From contig JAECYW010000025.1 of assembly GCA_023014335.1 (NCBI GenBank), forward strand, positions 124,001 through 188,000: 64,000 bases of DNA, in the 5' to 3' direction. Source of the DNA: Galerina marginata (lineage: Eukaryota; Basidiomycota; Agaricomycetes; Agaricales; Galerinaceae). Within the stretch, counting starts at the first letter, position 1. Each line of letters opens with the position of its first letter. The position numbers and the translations under genes are program-made. The notes under the pieces were generated by a model, which was not told where the DNA came from, searched no databases, and saw only the letters and a list, made by a program, of their open reading frames with translations. Shown here in pieces: positions 45,633 through 57,614 of this stretch.

Positions 45633-46805
45633 CTACAAATCGTCGGCATCCTCCTCCTCCTTGCCGTCCTCTGCCTCGGTTTTGGGGGGATCGTTGACCC
45701 AATCGGCCTGTAGAAAGTCAAAGAATGCAGGGGTATAGGCATTGCGAATTAATGTTATGCGCAAGGGTGTAATAACGACGTCGATCAGGTCAGGGGGAGC
45801 ACTCACAGCATTCACAATGGCGGCATTCGGCTGCGCGGGACCAACGGCAGGAGTACGGTGTGGGCTGTCCACCTGCATCTCCATGTCCTGTTCTTCTGGG
45901 TCAGGCGTCCAAATTTCCCTGCGGTCGTTGCTGCTTGAATCGTCGGGAATATCGCTGGCAGCTCCACCATCTAGAGGGTCGGCTTCATTGTTGGCGTCAT
46001 TGTTGGCATCGGTGTCACTATCACTCGCATACCCACGCGGCTGTTGACGCCAACTTGCCTTTTTGTCGGCCTGTGCTGAAGGCAAGGCAGCAGGTTCAGA
46101 TTCGGAGTCACTACTCAAAATCAAATCGTTGCCAGTGGCGAGACCATCCAAATCATCCACGGCCATTGCATCAGACGGCGGGGGGACGTCATCGCCAGCA
46201 CCGTCAGACCCCCCTCCACTTTCCGATTCACTGACCTGTAAATCGTTGGGGGTGGCGAGGCCTTCCTGAACGGACCCTTGAGTGCCCGACAGAGGCTGCC
46301 GTTCCGAGCGCTGCGGCGGGATGACAGGGTCGTCGTCTTCAGACTCACTGACAGTGAGATCATTGCCTGTGGCAAGGCCACGAGGCATGGCGACAGAGGT
46401 GCTGACGACTGACCGCAAAGGGTGGGTGATGAGGCCGTCAGCTTCGTTATCAGAGTCACTCACGGTGAGATCATTGCCAGTGGCCAAGCCGACGGCGAGT
46501 TGAGTGGTGGTGACGGATGGCTGCCGCGCGAGCTCGGCATTGGCATTGTTGTCAGAGTCACTGACAACCAGATCATTGCCGGTGGCCAGGCCGACGGCAA
46601 GAGTAGTGGTAAAGACGGGCGGCTGGAGGCCAACGGCGAGAGGAGTGGCCGTGACGGACGGCTGGCGTACAATTTTGGCATCGGCATCGTTGTCGGAATC
46701 ACTGACAACGAGATCATTGCTGGTGGCCAGGCCGACGGCGAGACCAGATGCGGTGACGAACGGCTGCCGTGCGATCTCGGCGTCGGCGTCGTCCTCAGAT
46801 TCACT

Positions 46806-46813
46806 GAGGATGA
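46806..46813. repeat. Left 8-bp target-site duplication (GAGGATGA) of the 12-kb element
   Basis: Repeated at 58780-58787. Copy A (around 7993-8000) has it once with both flanks continuous, so the empty site is known. Confidence 0.95.
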
Positions 46814-46835
46814 CTGTACTTTACCTCCACCCAGG

Positions 46836-47275
46836 TATTCCATATGGAGTCCATATTCTCCAGATGAGGGAGGTGGACTCCATATGGAGTCCATATGGAA
46901 GACACCCAAATAGGTCAATACTCCATCATTGATGAATGGACTCCACATGGAGTCCATTCATCAAGCAGTGGAGTCCATCTGGACTCCATGTGGGTTCTAT
47001 ATGGATAGAAATATACCAGAGTAAAAAGTTGTAAGTCCATGTGGAGTCCATATGGAGTTTCCATGTGGATTCCGCCTGGACTCCATGTGGATATCATATT
47101 AATGTCTGAAATATCAAGTTAGTCTATATAGCTAGAAAGGTGGAGTCCACATGGAGTCTAAATTTCCAAGCATTAAATTAATAAAATATAATCTAAAATG
47201 CAAATCACCATCAACATAGTTGTACCTAGGTTAATGGAGTCCATATGGAGTCCATATGGAGTCTAAGAATATATT
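46836..47275. repeat. Left subterminal GGAGTCC repeats
   Basis: About a dozen GGAGTCC or GGACTCC sites, often arranged as the palindrome TGGACTCCATATGGAGTCCA. The same motif fills 58425-58750 at the other end. They may be protein-binding sites for transposition (inference). From 47275 to 47641 nothing else is seen. Confidence 0.85.
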
Positions 47276-50200
47276 AGTACTATTGTAAACTAAACTGAAT
47301 ATGTGAGACCTATATTAAGAACAAGTTCAATTGTCATTAATACAGAGGAGGACTGACATAGGAATTACACATTATACTCTATGTTTGGTGTTGATAATTG
47401 GGTGCCAAATGAGTGTTCCACAGTGATGTTGATACATAAGTCACTCAATACTCTGCTTTGAGTGTCTGGTTAAATCAGCATATTACCTTTAGAAGTTGTT
47501 CTTAGATATACCACTGTCTTTAAAAACAACTTTACTATTCAAATTTGTTATAAATAGTATACAAAATACTCTTCTTGTGACTTCAACTTTCTTCTTTCTT
47601 TATTGGTCTTTTAAGAATGAGTTCTTTTGAGTCAAAAGTATTTAATTATCATTATTCCAATGCCTAACAGGGGTGTTTTCTTCAGTTTCTTCACCTTCAT
47701 CATCATCATTTTCTTCCATTTGCTGGGGTTTAGCCTTTTGTTCTTGCTTTTGAATAACATGATTGGTGTGATAAAAAAGCATTGAATGCAAGAACCAGTT
47801 GAAGTTTCCAGATTTCATCCGTTTGACAATTGAATCAAATCCACCCAACCATGCATTTAATTGTTCACATGCTTGTGTGTTGAATGCCCGTTTGAGATAT
47901 TCCTCGCCATTTTTGTCCACATCAATAATGACAAGATTTGGTGCAGACCCATTCATGGGAGCTGGATTACACCATTTGCGGCAGAGGTAATCAGCTGTAC
48001 GATGATTGATGTAGTGATATGAGTCAACAATAAACCGTGAAGTTCTCTTCCAAAGATCCCAAGTTCCATTCACTATACTTGTTCTAAGAACTCGGCAGCC
48101 TTTGTCAATGCAGATATAATTTGGACGAGATTCTCCAGTAGGATAAACTGATGCAAGCCAGTTGAGAATTTTTGTTGGAGACTCGGATTTATCAAATTTG
48201 GTCCATGCAACAACCACTCCACAAGGTTTGGTAATTGTTTCAACACAGTAAAATTTTCCAGGACCAAAGTAGTTATTCCTTGGTATTTCAACATCTTCAT
48301 CATTATCATGTGGCTGAAAATTTCTTTGAAGACCAGGTTGCCAATCTTGTTCTTCGTCTGGCCGTTGGAGCATCCGTCTTACACCAGTTAAAGTTGACCG
48401 ACTATGATCAAGTTTGTACTTTCTCCATTCAGGCTGGTGGCGTTGGCATGCTTGAGTTTTTGCAACTTTTGTAGCTCTGCATTCACGAATACGGCACTTA
48501 TCCCCATATGCTCTTTCATGCTCTGCACAAAATGCTCCTCCTCGAGCATTTTGTAAATCTTCAGTACATCCATCCATAGCACAATGCTAATATAAAAATA
48601 AGAATTGTTTCATAGTTTTGTGATTATCAAGTAAACATACCGTTGGTGCCATAACAATACCATCAACAATAGCCATTGTAACATCATCAAAATCAATATC
48701 CATCTGATCATCATTTGCATTTTCTTCTGCATTTAATTCATTTGCTCTTGTTCGTGCAGCTGCTCTTGCTTGGATTGTTTCCTGTGCTGATTGTTCTGCA
48801 TCCTCTCCAACCAATACAGGTACTGCATTATTGTCGTCTGCTCCAAGCACAGCTGCAGGATCATCATTTCCCATAAATTCTGCAACAGCTTTATATGGCT
48901 GAGCACATTCAGAACAGGAGTGATTTCGAGCTGCTTCTAACATTCCTTCATCCCCTAAAATTTGAAATGCTTGATTTGCAACTTCTTTAATCGATAACCG
49001 TTCTGGCAACTCCAAATAAATGTTTTTGCTACTTGCAATTGATCTGACTGATTCTTGCATAAAAGCCTGCCAGATTAAACGTCTTGTAACGGCTGGTTTG
49101 GAATCTATAGTTGGGTTGCAGTCATTCCAAAATTGAGTGAATGCTGCAGCTGACGCATGAAAATTATACATTCCGCTTATAACAGAGTGTGAAAATTTTC
49201 GATCAACCCATGTTCCACGACCAATTTTGAGATATCTTGCAGAATTTAAGTAAACAGTGTTCCATATTCCTTCATTGTCTTGAATCCGCTCATGATCTGC
49301 ATAATATGAAGCATGGCATTCATCACATTTTGCCATTAAAACTGGGCAATCTTCATGAATCAGGTTATCTTTTATTAACCTGACCAGTGGAATATCTCTT
49401 GGGGTACTTGATTGTTGTAATGCTCGCCGTTGACAGTCACTATTGGTGCAGTGGACAGAAGTTGGACAAATTGTTATAACTGCTTTGATAGCATCATAGG
49501 ATATAGGGTGGATTTTCCCTTTGAGCTTGTTATTTTCCATATATGGGGTAAGTTGGAGCAATGTGGCAAATGAGTCAAGCTTTATAGATAGTTTTGTAAC
49601 CTGATGAGCTTGTTTTGTTGGAAATTCACCAGGAAGAAAAAGAGCCTTGGTATTGGATCCTAACCGGTGCATAATCCCACGGGATAAGCCACGCATCCAG
49701 CCTGATGCAGGAATAATATTTTCATCATCAAAGAGTGAAAATTGTTGTCGAGCATGCAAATTAAGCAGTTCTGGGTTTTCTGTCATGGAAAATAGTACCA
49801 TCAAAACTGTGGCCAAAGAAACATTTGGACTGAATGTTTCCTGGATAAAGTTGCTGAAATGATGGAAAGGTATATCTGGGAAGGGCTGCATGGCTGGAGC
49901 TGCTGCTTCAACGCAAGGTATCAAAACAAGTGATCCAAGAATAATATTTGGCAACCAATAACGAGCAGGAATGCCATGGAGAGAAATTGCAAGAATGAGA
50001 GCATATGTTGCAGATTGACTGCTGAGTACAAGATATAGCACAAGAGTGGCAACCAAGAAAGTCCCAAGCAACGTAGCCAGACTACAAGTACAAAAATTCA
50101 ATATCAGTATTTTTTTTTGATATATCTAGATGTCCATATATCGGGAAAAAAAAAACTAATATATAGTCATGCCTACCTTCTTCGATCCTGTTGAGTGCGT

Positions 50201-50687
50201 TGTTTTTGTCGTCCAAGAACTGGAGGAGGAGGAGGAGGCTGGGCTGGTGTCTCGGCAACAAGGCGACCTTCATTATCCAAGAATTCCTGCAAGTCGACAA
50301 ATGTATAGTCATCCTTTTTGACCCCCCAAATTTCCGCAGCATCATCCCGGGATCCACTTTCATCGCTCAGCCACTCGACCAATTCGGGATAATGACGTGT
50401 CACCAAATCAAACCTTTCACCGTAGTTGGCATGCCAGGCTGATTTGCCGATAAAGATCTCGATGATGTGCTCTTCACAATATCGAGGGATATCAATTGGC
50501 CAATTTCCAGCCTCATTGATTCCCTTTGCTTTCTTTATGGCAGCCTTGCATTCGTTGTATTTACCCCAGTAAAAGCGCATGCCTTTTTTCGTCCGATTCA
50601 TGAAGTAGGTATTGACTCCAAGCTCCTCAGCTAAACGTTCACGGTAGGTTGGTGTTGGAATACCCGAAGCAGTAACCCATGAACCAG

Positions 50688-50694
50688 CAGTATT
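50688..50694. repeat. FB6 left target-site duplication (CAGTATT)
   Basis: Exact copy at 55718-55724. Removing one copy with FB6 restores an open reading frame in the host exon. Confidence 0.93.
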
Positions 50695-52279
50695 CAGCCT
50701 ATACTGCTATATTTTTATATGAAACACTGGGCTTTGCCTAACTAGTGTTATACGTCCACAGTGCGTTTGGCCAGTGTCTGCCAAAAGGCAGTCCCCATGC
50801 ATTTTGCATATACTATGCCTGGGGATCCCGGGGATGCGTATTTTTGTGCCCTAGGGAGGCGGGCATACTGTCCAGTGCTCTCCATGATGTCGGGCACTGT
50901 ATGTAGGGTGCTGCTCATCATTTGGGCGCTTTTGGGCGCGCTTAGGCGCGGGAATAAATCAGTCAGGGTCTCTAAATATTGATGGGCATTAATTTTGGCT
51001 GCTGCTCGTCGTCGGGGGCGCTTTTTGGCGCGGAAAAAGCGCCCAGGGGTCGGCATTGGTACCCACATTCCATCTGGGATGTTGGTCACCCCGTAGGGGG
51101 GGCGGGATGGGGCGTAAAAAAAATGTAACGGATGCCAGAAGTCCCGCCGGGGTCCTCATTCCACTTTCGGACGCGTAGCGCGCCATTTCGGTACCTGTAG
51201 CTCGCGTGATAAAAATAGATTTCTTCAGTTTTCGCACTACATTGCGCTCGTTTTTTCTTTCCCCTCCTTTTTTAATACATAGTTATAATGTCCTTTAAAA
51301 TGCGAATCTAATGATATAAATTTTATTGCCAAAAACGCACAGGAAGGGGTATAACGAGGGACGTTCATATGCAGCCCCGCCGGATGATTTCTAAAAATAG
51401 AATTCCTCGAAAGCCTACCGTTTTCACCGTATATTAGGCTCAAATGACCGCTCCCGCTACTTCTGTAGATACAGCTGAACTATGTGCGTAATTCTGAACA
51501 TAATGATACCAATTTTATTAAGCAAACAATCTTGGATGAGCAGGTTAGCCTTCATACTATATACTTTGGTCAAACCTACAAGTTCTCTCCGTAATACCCA
51601 GTCCCAAGTGCCAGTTTTACTTAATCACACAGAGGATAGTGGGCTCAAATAAGTTAAATATAGGACCTTTTACATATAATGAAGATGTAAACTAATAAAA
51701 GACATTCGCGAACCCGAATGTACAAGGAAAAGTGGGGCGAGGCAGCGACGAACTAAGCGGCAGAACGAAGCAGCAGAACCAGACGACGAACACTGATAGT
51801 TCGTCGCCTCTTCGCCTGCCTCCGAGGTTGTGGTTAAGAAGGGAGAACGCGAGGATCGTCATAAGAGACTCGATCCTCGCATACACCGGTACATGGGCTC
51901 GAAGACGACGACGGCAGCGAAACAAACAACAGCAGGTTAGGCTACTGTTGCTGCCGTCGTTTCGTCTTCGATGCATCCCAGCACCGACCTCTGGCCCGGC
52001 TGCCGCTGTCGTCGTTATCACCATCCATGTCCCCTCCCCTAGACCCGCGGATGAAGCAGCTGACGCAGCGGTCACCGTTCATGCCCCTGCTGTCGCCTTC
52101 GTTCCTGCCCCTACGGTCGCCTTGGTCGCTGTTGTCCTCGTCTCTGCAGCCTGCGTGGGCTTCGTGTGGGTATCGCAGGCGGGAGGGTGTACATCCTGGG
52201 GCCGAATCGTCAAGCTTCGCGAATGGAGTCAAGCTGGCGGAATTGGACAGAGGGTGGTGAGGGAGCGAGCGAAATTCCC

Positions 52280-52940
52280 GGGCGCGAGTATTCGACGCTC
52301 GCTCCACTGCACCTTGAACAATGGAAGGGGGTGGTATGAGGGAAAAGTCGGGGGTTTATCGTGGTTGGGAGGCGCCACGAAGGCGGTTGGGTTCGTGATG
52401 GGCGTCGGGAGAAGCGCCGAGACCGCGGCGTGCGTGACTTCGACGGCGTCCGTGCCCTGCACATGGAGAGGGGAGTGGTGTGGGGTGAACTATGGATGGG
52501 GAGGCGTTTTGGCCAGCGAGGCGTTCGCGGCATTCGAGTCCGACGGTGGTGGACGGCGACCGGCTCTCCTCAAGGCTTCCCCAGCCCTCCTACGCCCACA
52601 GCTTCTACCCAGCCTACAGCTCGAGATCCAGAGCGCCGGCCCACATGCTTGGTGCGAGGGGCACGCGACACGGTTACGCGGTTGCTGGATTCGTTGGACA
52701 CCTATAGCTCGAAATCAAGGTTAGAAAACGTAACAAAATAAGAATGGAATTACTTACAAAAGAGTTCTTGAGGTCTTGAACGGCGGGACAAGGTAGTGAG
52801 CGAGGGTGGGCAGGGAGGTGTTGGTGGTTGGTGCTGAGAAGCAAGATCAACGTTGTTGATCGGTTGTTGATGAAGTCGGGCCGGCGCACTCCGATTGCTC
52901 GTCGACGTTTCGAACGTCCTTGGAGCACTATAAAGTACAT
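52280..52940 (-). other. FB6 left module (diverged type)
   Basis: Minus order: CGTCGACGAG/ATCGGAGT block, GATCAACAACCGATCAAC / GTTGATC repeats (about 52845-52875) and ACCACCAACACC. Then come TGCCCCTCGCACCAAGC, GTGGGCCGGCG (about 52640) and a CGTCGAATACTCGCGCCCGGG hairpin region (about 52285-52302, CCCGGG plus GAGC). It resembles the FB2 left module. Confidence 0.45.
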
Positions 52941-53394
52941 CCAAGAGCTGGAATTAGGTAAGATAGCCTTACATATGTAGTGTAGAGTCTATTTGTATCT
53001 CTGAAAAGTAATAAGACCTGGAAATGCCATGGAATCAAACTGAGTGTGTGTAGATCTACGAAAAGTGACAAGGAAATCTTCGTGAGTTCATGTATTGGAG
53101 CTATCAGTTCAAGGTTTAGGATGTTCTTAGTGGTTATACCCCTTGTAAACTATCTAAGATCTATTAAAATAATGTATATAACCCTTTCAACACACTATCT
53201 GCATCTCATGAAAGCCCGAAGCAGGTGAATAGTCTACCTCGAACCTCCTCGAAGACCGGAAATCACCACGCGGAAGTGGTACATAGCCGTGTCATAACAA
53301 TAAGCAGTCAAAATTAGTCTCGGACATGGTCTAAAAGGCTCGGTATATATATTCAAATACACACTTACACTATTTCCTACCTCCAGGGCTCGTG

Positions 53395-53840
53395 TCGACG
53401 TCGTCCGAGACGTCGACAATAGGCAACCAGCAGCGGCGGATTGGTCGGCCCGATTGAGCCAGCCAATCACATCGTTGTCCGAACACGCCGAACCTCAGAT
53501 CAACCGCCATCAAAGCAGTTTGATCTTGCGCTTGACCACCACCACGGACTCCCTCTCTCTTCGTCTTCCCTCTCACCGCGTTCAAGGCCTTAAGAACATG
53601 TGTGGTATGTGTTTTATTAGTTGATACATATGTTATGTTACTGAAATTGTGTGTTGCTAAGCTATCTAGGATGTTACAAACTTCGTGCCACGTTGCGAGC
53701 CCCCCCGCTATTGAGGGTCGTGGGCCGACGTCCTGAGGGTTTTGGATGGGAAATGGAGGCGAGGGACGACAAGGGGAGACCCTGGAGAGGGAGACCCGCC
53801 TGGTGCGTCGTGAGACGAGTCCAAATACGACTCGTCTCGC
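53395..53840 (+). other. FB6 right module, candidate spliced structured RNA unit
   Basis: CGTCCGAGACGTCGAC, GATTGGTCGGCCCGATTGAG then AGCCAATCAC (opposed CCAAT boxes 53437-53468). A GATCAACCGCCATCAA / GTTTGATC hairpin (about 53498-53526) and a CCACCACCACC tract follow. The intron-like interval is 53605-53669 (GTATGT to CTAG, 65 nt). AGCCCCCC/GAGGGT (53698-53722), GTGGGCCGACG and two GGGAGACCC boxes (53776-53800) come next. The final hairpin is GAGACGAGTC / GACTCGTCTC (53812-53838). Confidence 0.62.
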
Positions 53841-54727
53841 AGTTTTCCACCCCCCACATCGCTCCTTCTAACATAACCCCTCCCCCTTCGTTTTCTATGC
53901 GGAATCGACCTGCCTGCGCCACCAGCTCTTAACGCCGCGTCTGTCGTCTCCCACAGCAAGGTAACTGCGATCGGCAGCAAGAGCAGCAGGCTGCTGCTCC
54001 GCCTACTCCGATACGCATGGCGGCTCTCTGTAGCCCACCTCGCTTTCCCCTCACCTCTCCCCACGTAGCTGGCCAATGCCACTGCCCGTCTCCGCCTTCG
54101 TGGCCCAGATAGTCACCGACTCGCCTGGTCCACCACCCCCGACCCAGCCTGCATGGTTACCCGCCGTACGAGGCATGGCTGCCCCGAAGCGGTCGTGTTG
54201 AGTATGCGATTGCTTCGTCGCTTCCGTCTCTCGCTCCCCCCTCCGACGCCGTATAACTGCTCACCGTAGATGGACTGGGAAAGCAGCAACATTACCGTTG
54301 CTGTCTCTCTAAGGGAGATTGGAGCAGCAGCGACACCTGCTCCTGTTCTGCGCCGATGGTGATGTGGTGGCATGGAGGCGTGGTTGCGAAGACGTTGTGA
54401 TCAGTCGACGCCGCTCTGCCCTTCTACCTACGAAAGCCAGAGACAGACCCCCAGCCAGCAAACGGAGGGCGACGCCGTTGAGTACACGAACGCGCAGACC
54501 ATCCTGGCGTTCGCTGGCACTCTAACCCCCATCGACAGTAGCCCTCATACACCTCCCCTCCCTCGCACCATCCACCTGTACCCACCCTGCAATGTTTGCC
54601 TGCTTGCATACCACACGGTCGCCCATCAAACCCAAAACGGAATACCTGAAGGCCAACGATGAGGGTGGGATGGTATGGAGCGACGGCGGAGAAGGCAGGG
54701 AAAGGAGGCAGCAACCCCCCGTGCCCC

Positions 54728-54779
54728 AAGCGTCAACGAGTGTGAACTGCAGCGCTGCAGTTCACCCTCGTTGACGCTT
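54728..54779. repeat. Long loop-free palindrome in FB6
   Basis: Arms AAGCGTCAACGAG (54728-54740) / CTCGTTGACGCTT (54767-54779) and TGAACTGCAGC / GCTGCAGTTCA (54743-54764), with only a 2-nt internal mismatch and no loop. Confidence 0.9.
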
Positions 54780-55717
54780 CTCATATACATACTTTTAATG
54801 CTCGATAGTGTACATACAATAAGTAATATAATCTAACATTTTCTATATATTCACCAAAGCGAGAGTCTCGAGAATGCCCAGGCTTTCCCCCGAGTGTTTA
54901 ACCACAAAATTGGTACTGCCTGGTCCGGAATTTTATGCTGAATACATCTGGGTAAATAAAATGAGAGGGAGCAGTCAGTAGAGCCCAATGTAGGGTAAAA
55001 ACGGTAGGTTTTCGAAGGATTCTATTTATAGAGCTCATCCGGCGCGGACTGCATATAGCCATCTCTCGTTATACCCCTTCCCGTGCTCTTCTAGCTCTAA
55101 ATTTTATATCATTAGATTCGCACTTTTAAGGAGATTACAGCTATGCTTTAATAAATGAGGGGAAGCAAAAAATAAAGGTAAAATACTGAGAAAACCGAAA
55201 GATCTATTTTTATCGCGCTTGCAACAGGTACCGAAAAGGCGCGCGACGCGTCCGAAAATGGCACGAGGACCCCGGCCGGACTTCTGGCATCCGTTACATT
55301 TTTTTTACGCCCCATCCCGCCCCCCCTACGGGGTGACCAACATCCCAGATGGAATGTGGGTACCAATGCCGACCCCTAGGCGCTTTTTCCGCGCCAAAAA
55401 GCGCCCCCGACGACGAGCAGCAGCAAAAATCAGTACCCATCAACATTTACAGACCCTGAGTGATATTTTCCCGCGCCTAAGCGCGCCCAAAAGCGCCCAA
55501 ATGATGAGCAGCACCCTACATACAGTGCCCGACGTCATGGGGAGTATGCCCGCCCCCCTAGGGCACAAAAATACGCATCCCCGGGATCCCCAGGCCTAGT
55601 ATATGCAAAATGCATAGGGACTGCCTTTTGGCAGACACTGGCCAAACGCACTGTGGACGTATAACACTAGTTAGGCAAGACACAGTGTTTCATATATAAT
55701 ACTGCCTGCATAAGGTG

Positions 55718-55724
55718 CAGTATT
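55718..55724. repeat. FB6 right target-site duplication (CAGTATT)
   Basis: Exact copy of 50688-50694. Confidence 0.93.
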
Positions 55725-57239
55725 GGTGGATGAACTGGCAGTAAAATCATTTCGGAGACGCGAGTCTGAACGTAAACCACCAGTTGTAGAACCACCAGTT
55801 GTGGAACCATGATGAGAAGATGCTGAAACAGAACCAAGATGGCCAAATGTGTTTAATGGAGGCCCACCAGTTGGATCAAATGTCGTCTAAGGAATTCATT
55901 AAATTTAAACTCAGTTCCACGTAATAACAACATACCCCAAGAATGTGCATAATTTTTTTATCATCCTTTGACAACCAATCAATAAAATCGGTGTCTTCAG
56001 GCTTGCGTGAAAGAATGGCTTCAAATTTTCCATATGCTAGCCAATCATCACCATCATTAAAAAAAATATGAACCGTAGGTCCTAGCAAGCCGTTCATATA
56101 AACAAACAATCAACAAGTATAAAAGTGATCTTACGTTGAACTGGAGGATAATTTTTCCCGCCAATTGAGACCGCATCCTGGATAGTCACCACCTTGCTAA
56201 TATCGCTAACTGGTGCTACATAGGATGCCTTGATGCCACTTTCAAGGTCAATCTCCGCAGGATTCTTGTCAGAAAGATAGATATAGATTTTTCCTTTGAT
56301 CGGCTGTGCATAAGGCCGAATGTTCATCTCATCCCAGGTAGCATGGGCATCGGCAATATTAAACGAAGCACCTATTGCCTTACCCCAAATTGTCCCACCA
56401 GTCGAGCGGGATGATCCTTCTGCCCGAATTGCCTTTGTTGGACTATGCACCTTGGGGATGGTTTTCGGTGGACTGGCCATAACAATATCTATTGAACTTA
56501 TTAATATAAACTACAACTAAATAAAAATAAAAATATATACCATCATCCCGAGAGATACGAGGGGGCGAGGGAGAACGCCTACGAGAGGAGGTGCCAGGCT
56601 CACCACGTCCACGGCCACGAGAGGCAGTGCGGGTGCCATCACCGCCACGAGAAGTGGTAGGGGCCTCCGGCGCATGGCTGCGAGTACTGGAGACCGCGCG
56701 GGCAGGAAGGGAGGAGGCCGTGGTGTCGCGGGGTACAGATCCATACCCCCCGTTTTCACCCTCGTCCTCCTCGACCTCGGTGTCACGCCTCGGGCGGTCC
56801 TGGGGTCGCCGTGTGCTTTGACGCGTTCCCGCGGCGCCGTCGTACCTGTCCCAGTCCTCGGCATGCAGGGGCTCATCGTCCTGCACACGCCGCGTGCGTT
56901 TACTGCTTCCCGCGGCGCCGTCATCATCTCCATCCCCTACATGGGCGGCGTTGTCCTTCCCCTTCGCCCGCCGAGTACGTTGGCGTACTCCCGCGGCGCT
57001 GTCTTCGTCTCCTTCCCTTGCCGGTGTGTGGTCCTCGTCGTTGTTGGCTGGCCGGGTGCGTTGGTATTCTCCTGCGCCCTCGTCGTGGTCGTCTCCTTCC
57101 TCAGCGTGGGCGTTTTTGTCGTCGCGTGCCTGCCGGGTGCGTTGATGCCTTCCCGCGGCGGTGTCGTTTTTGGCGTTTCCGTGCTCAGCCTGCGTGTCGT
57201 CGTCGTTGGCGTGGGGTTCGCCGTCTTCGCTGTCCTCAT

Positions 57240-57614
57240 CGTCTTCGCGGCGGCGTCGGCCAGAGGAGGCGGTGGGGGCTTGGGAGGTCGCGGGAGGGGG
57301 TTGGCGGTCGCTGCGCGTACCACGACGGGGTGGGGGGGCGACCTCGATGTCGTGCCCTGCACTGTAAGATATTCAGTAATTAGATAAAATAAAAGAAAGG
57401 AAAAGAAAAGAAAAAAACCGCACGGGGCGGCGGGACGTACTGGGTTCGGTCCTCTGGATCGGCGGCGTCGGCCTCGTCGTCTTCGCGGCGGCGTCGGCCA
57501 GAGGAGGCAGTGGGGGCTTGGGCGGTCGCGGGAACGGGTTGGGGGTCGCTGCGCGTACTACGACGGGGTGGAGGGGCGACCTTGATGCCGCTGGCGTCGA
57601 GGACGCACTCCGTG
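57240..57614 (-). repeat. Duplicated exon in the giant CxC gene
   Basis: Exon 3 (57614-57441) and the first part of exon 4 (57361-57240) encode near-identical stretches, VAPPPRRSTRSD and VAPPPRRGTRSD, each ending SSGRRRREDDE. The introns between them also match, pointing to a recent tandem exon duplication. Confidence 0.85.

Larger units (their letters stand above)
50695..55717. mobile_element. FB6, complete 5.0-kb foldback-like element inside an exon
   Basis: The left end is CAGCCTATACTGC and the right end, read inward, CACCTTATGCAGG. TIRs (about 50695-51500 and 54830-55717) share TATATGAAACACTG, CAAACGCACTGTGGACGTAT, CATCTGGGATGTTGGTCACC and the inward TATAAATA box (55023-55030, minus). 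A CAGTATT 7-bp duplication flanks it. Modules lie at about 52280-52940 (minus) and 53395-53840 (plus). Palindromes include 51838-51845 / 51863-51870 and the nearly loop-free hairpin 54728-54779. Frames such as 51732-52724 plus are unconserved low-complexity sequence. It is inserted in exon 7 of the giant CxC gene. Confidence 0.93.

Noticed and set aside
46836..47275. CRISPR-like array
   Set aside because: Repeats are short, palindromic and irregularly spaced, and the genome is eukaryotic.
51732..52724. 330-codon open frame on the plus strand in FB6
   Set aside because: Same reasons; no matching frame in the equivalent arms of FB1, FB2 or FB5.
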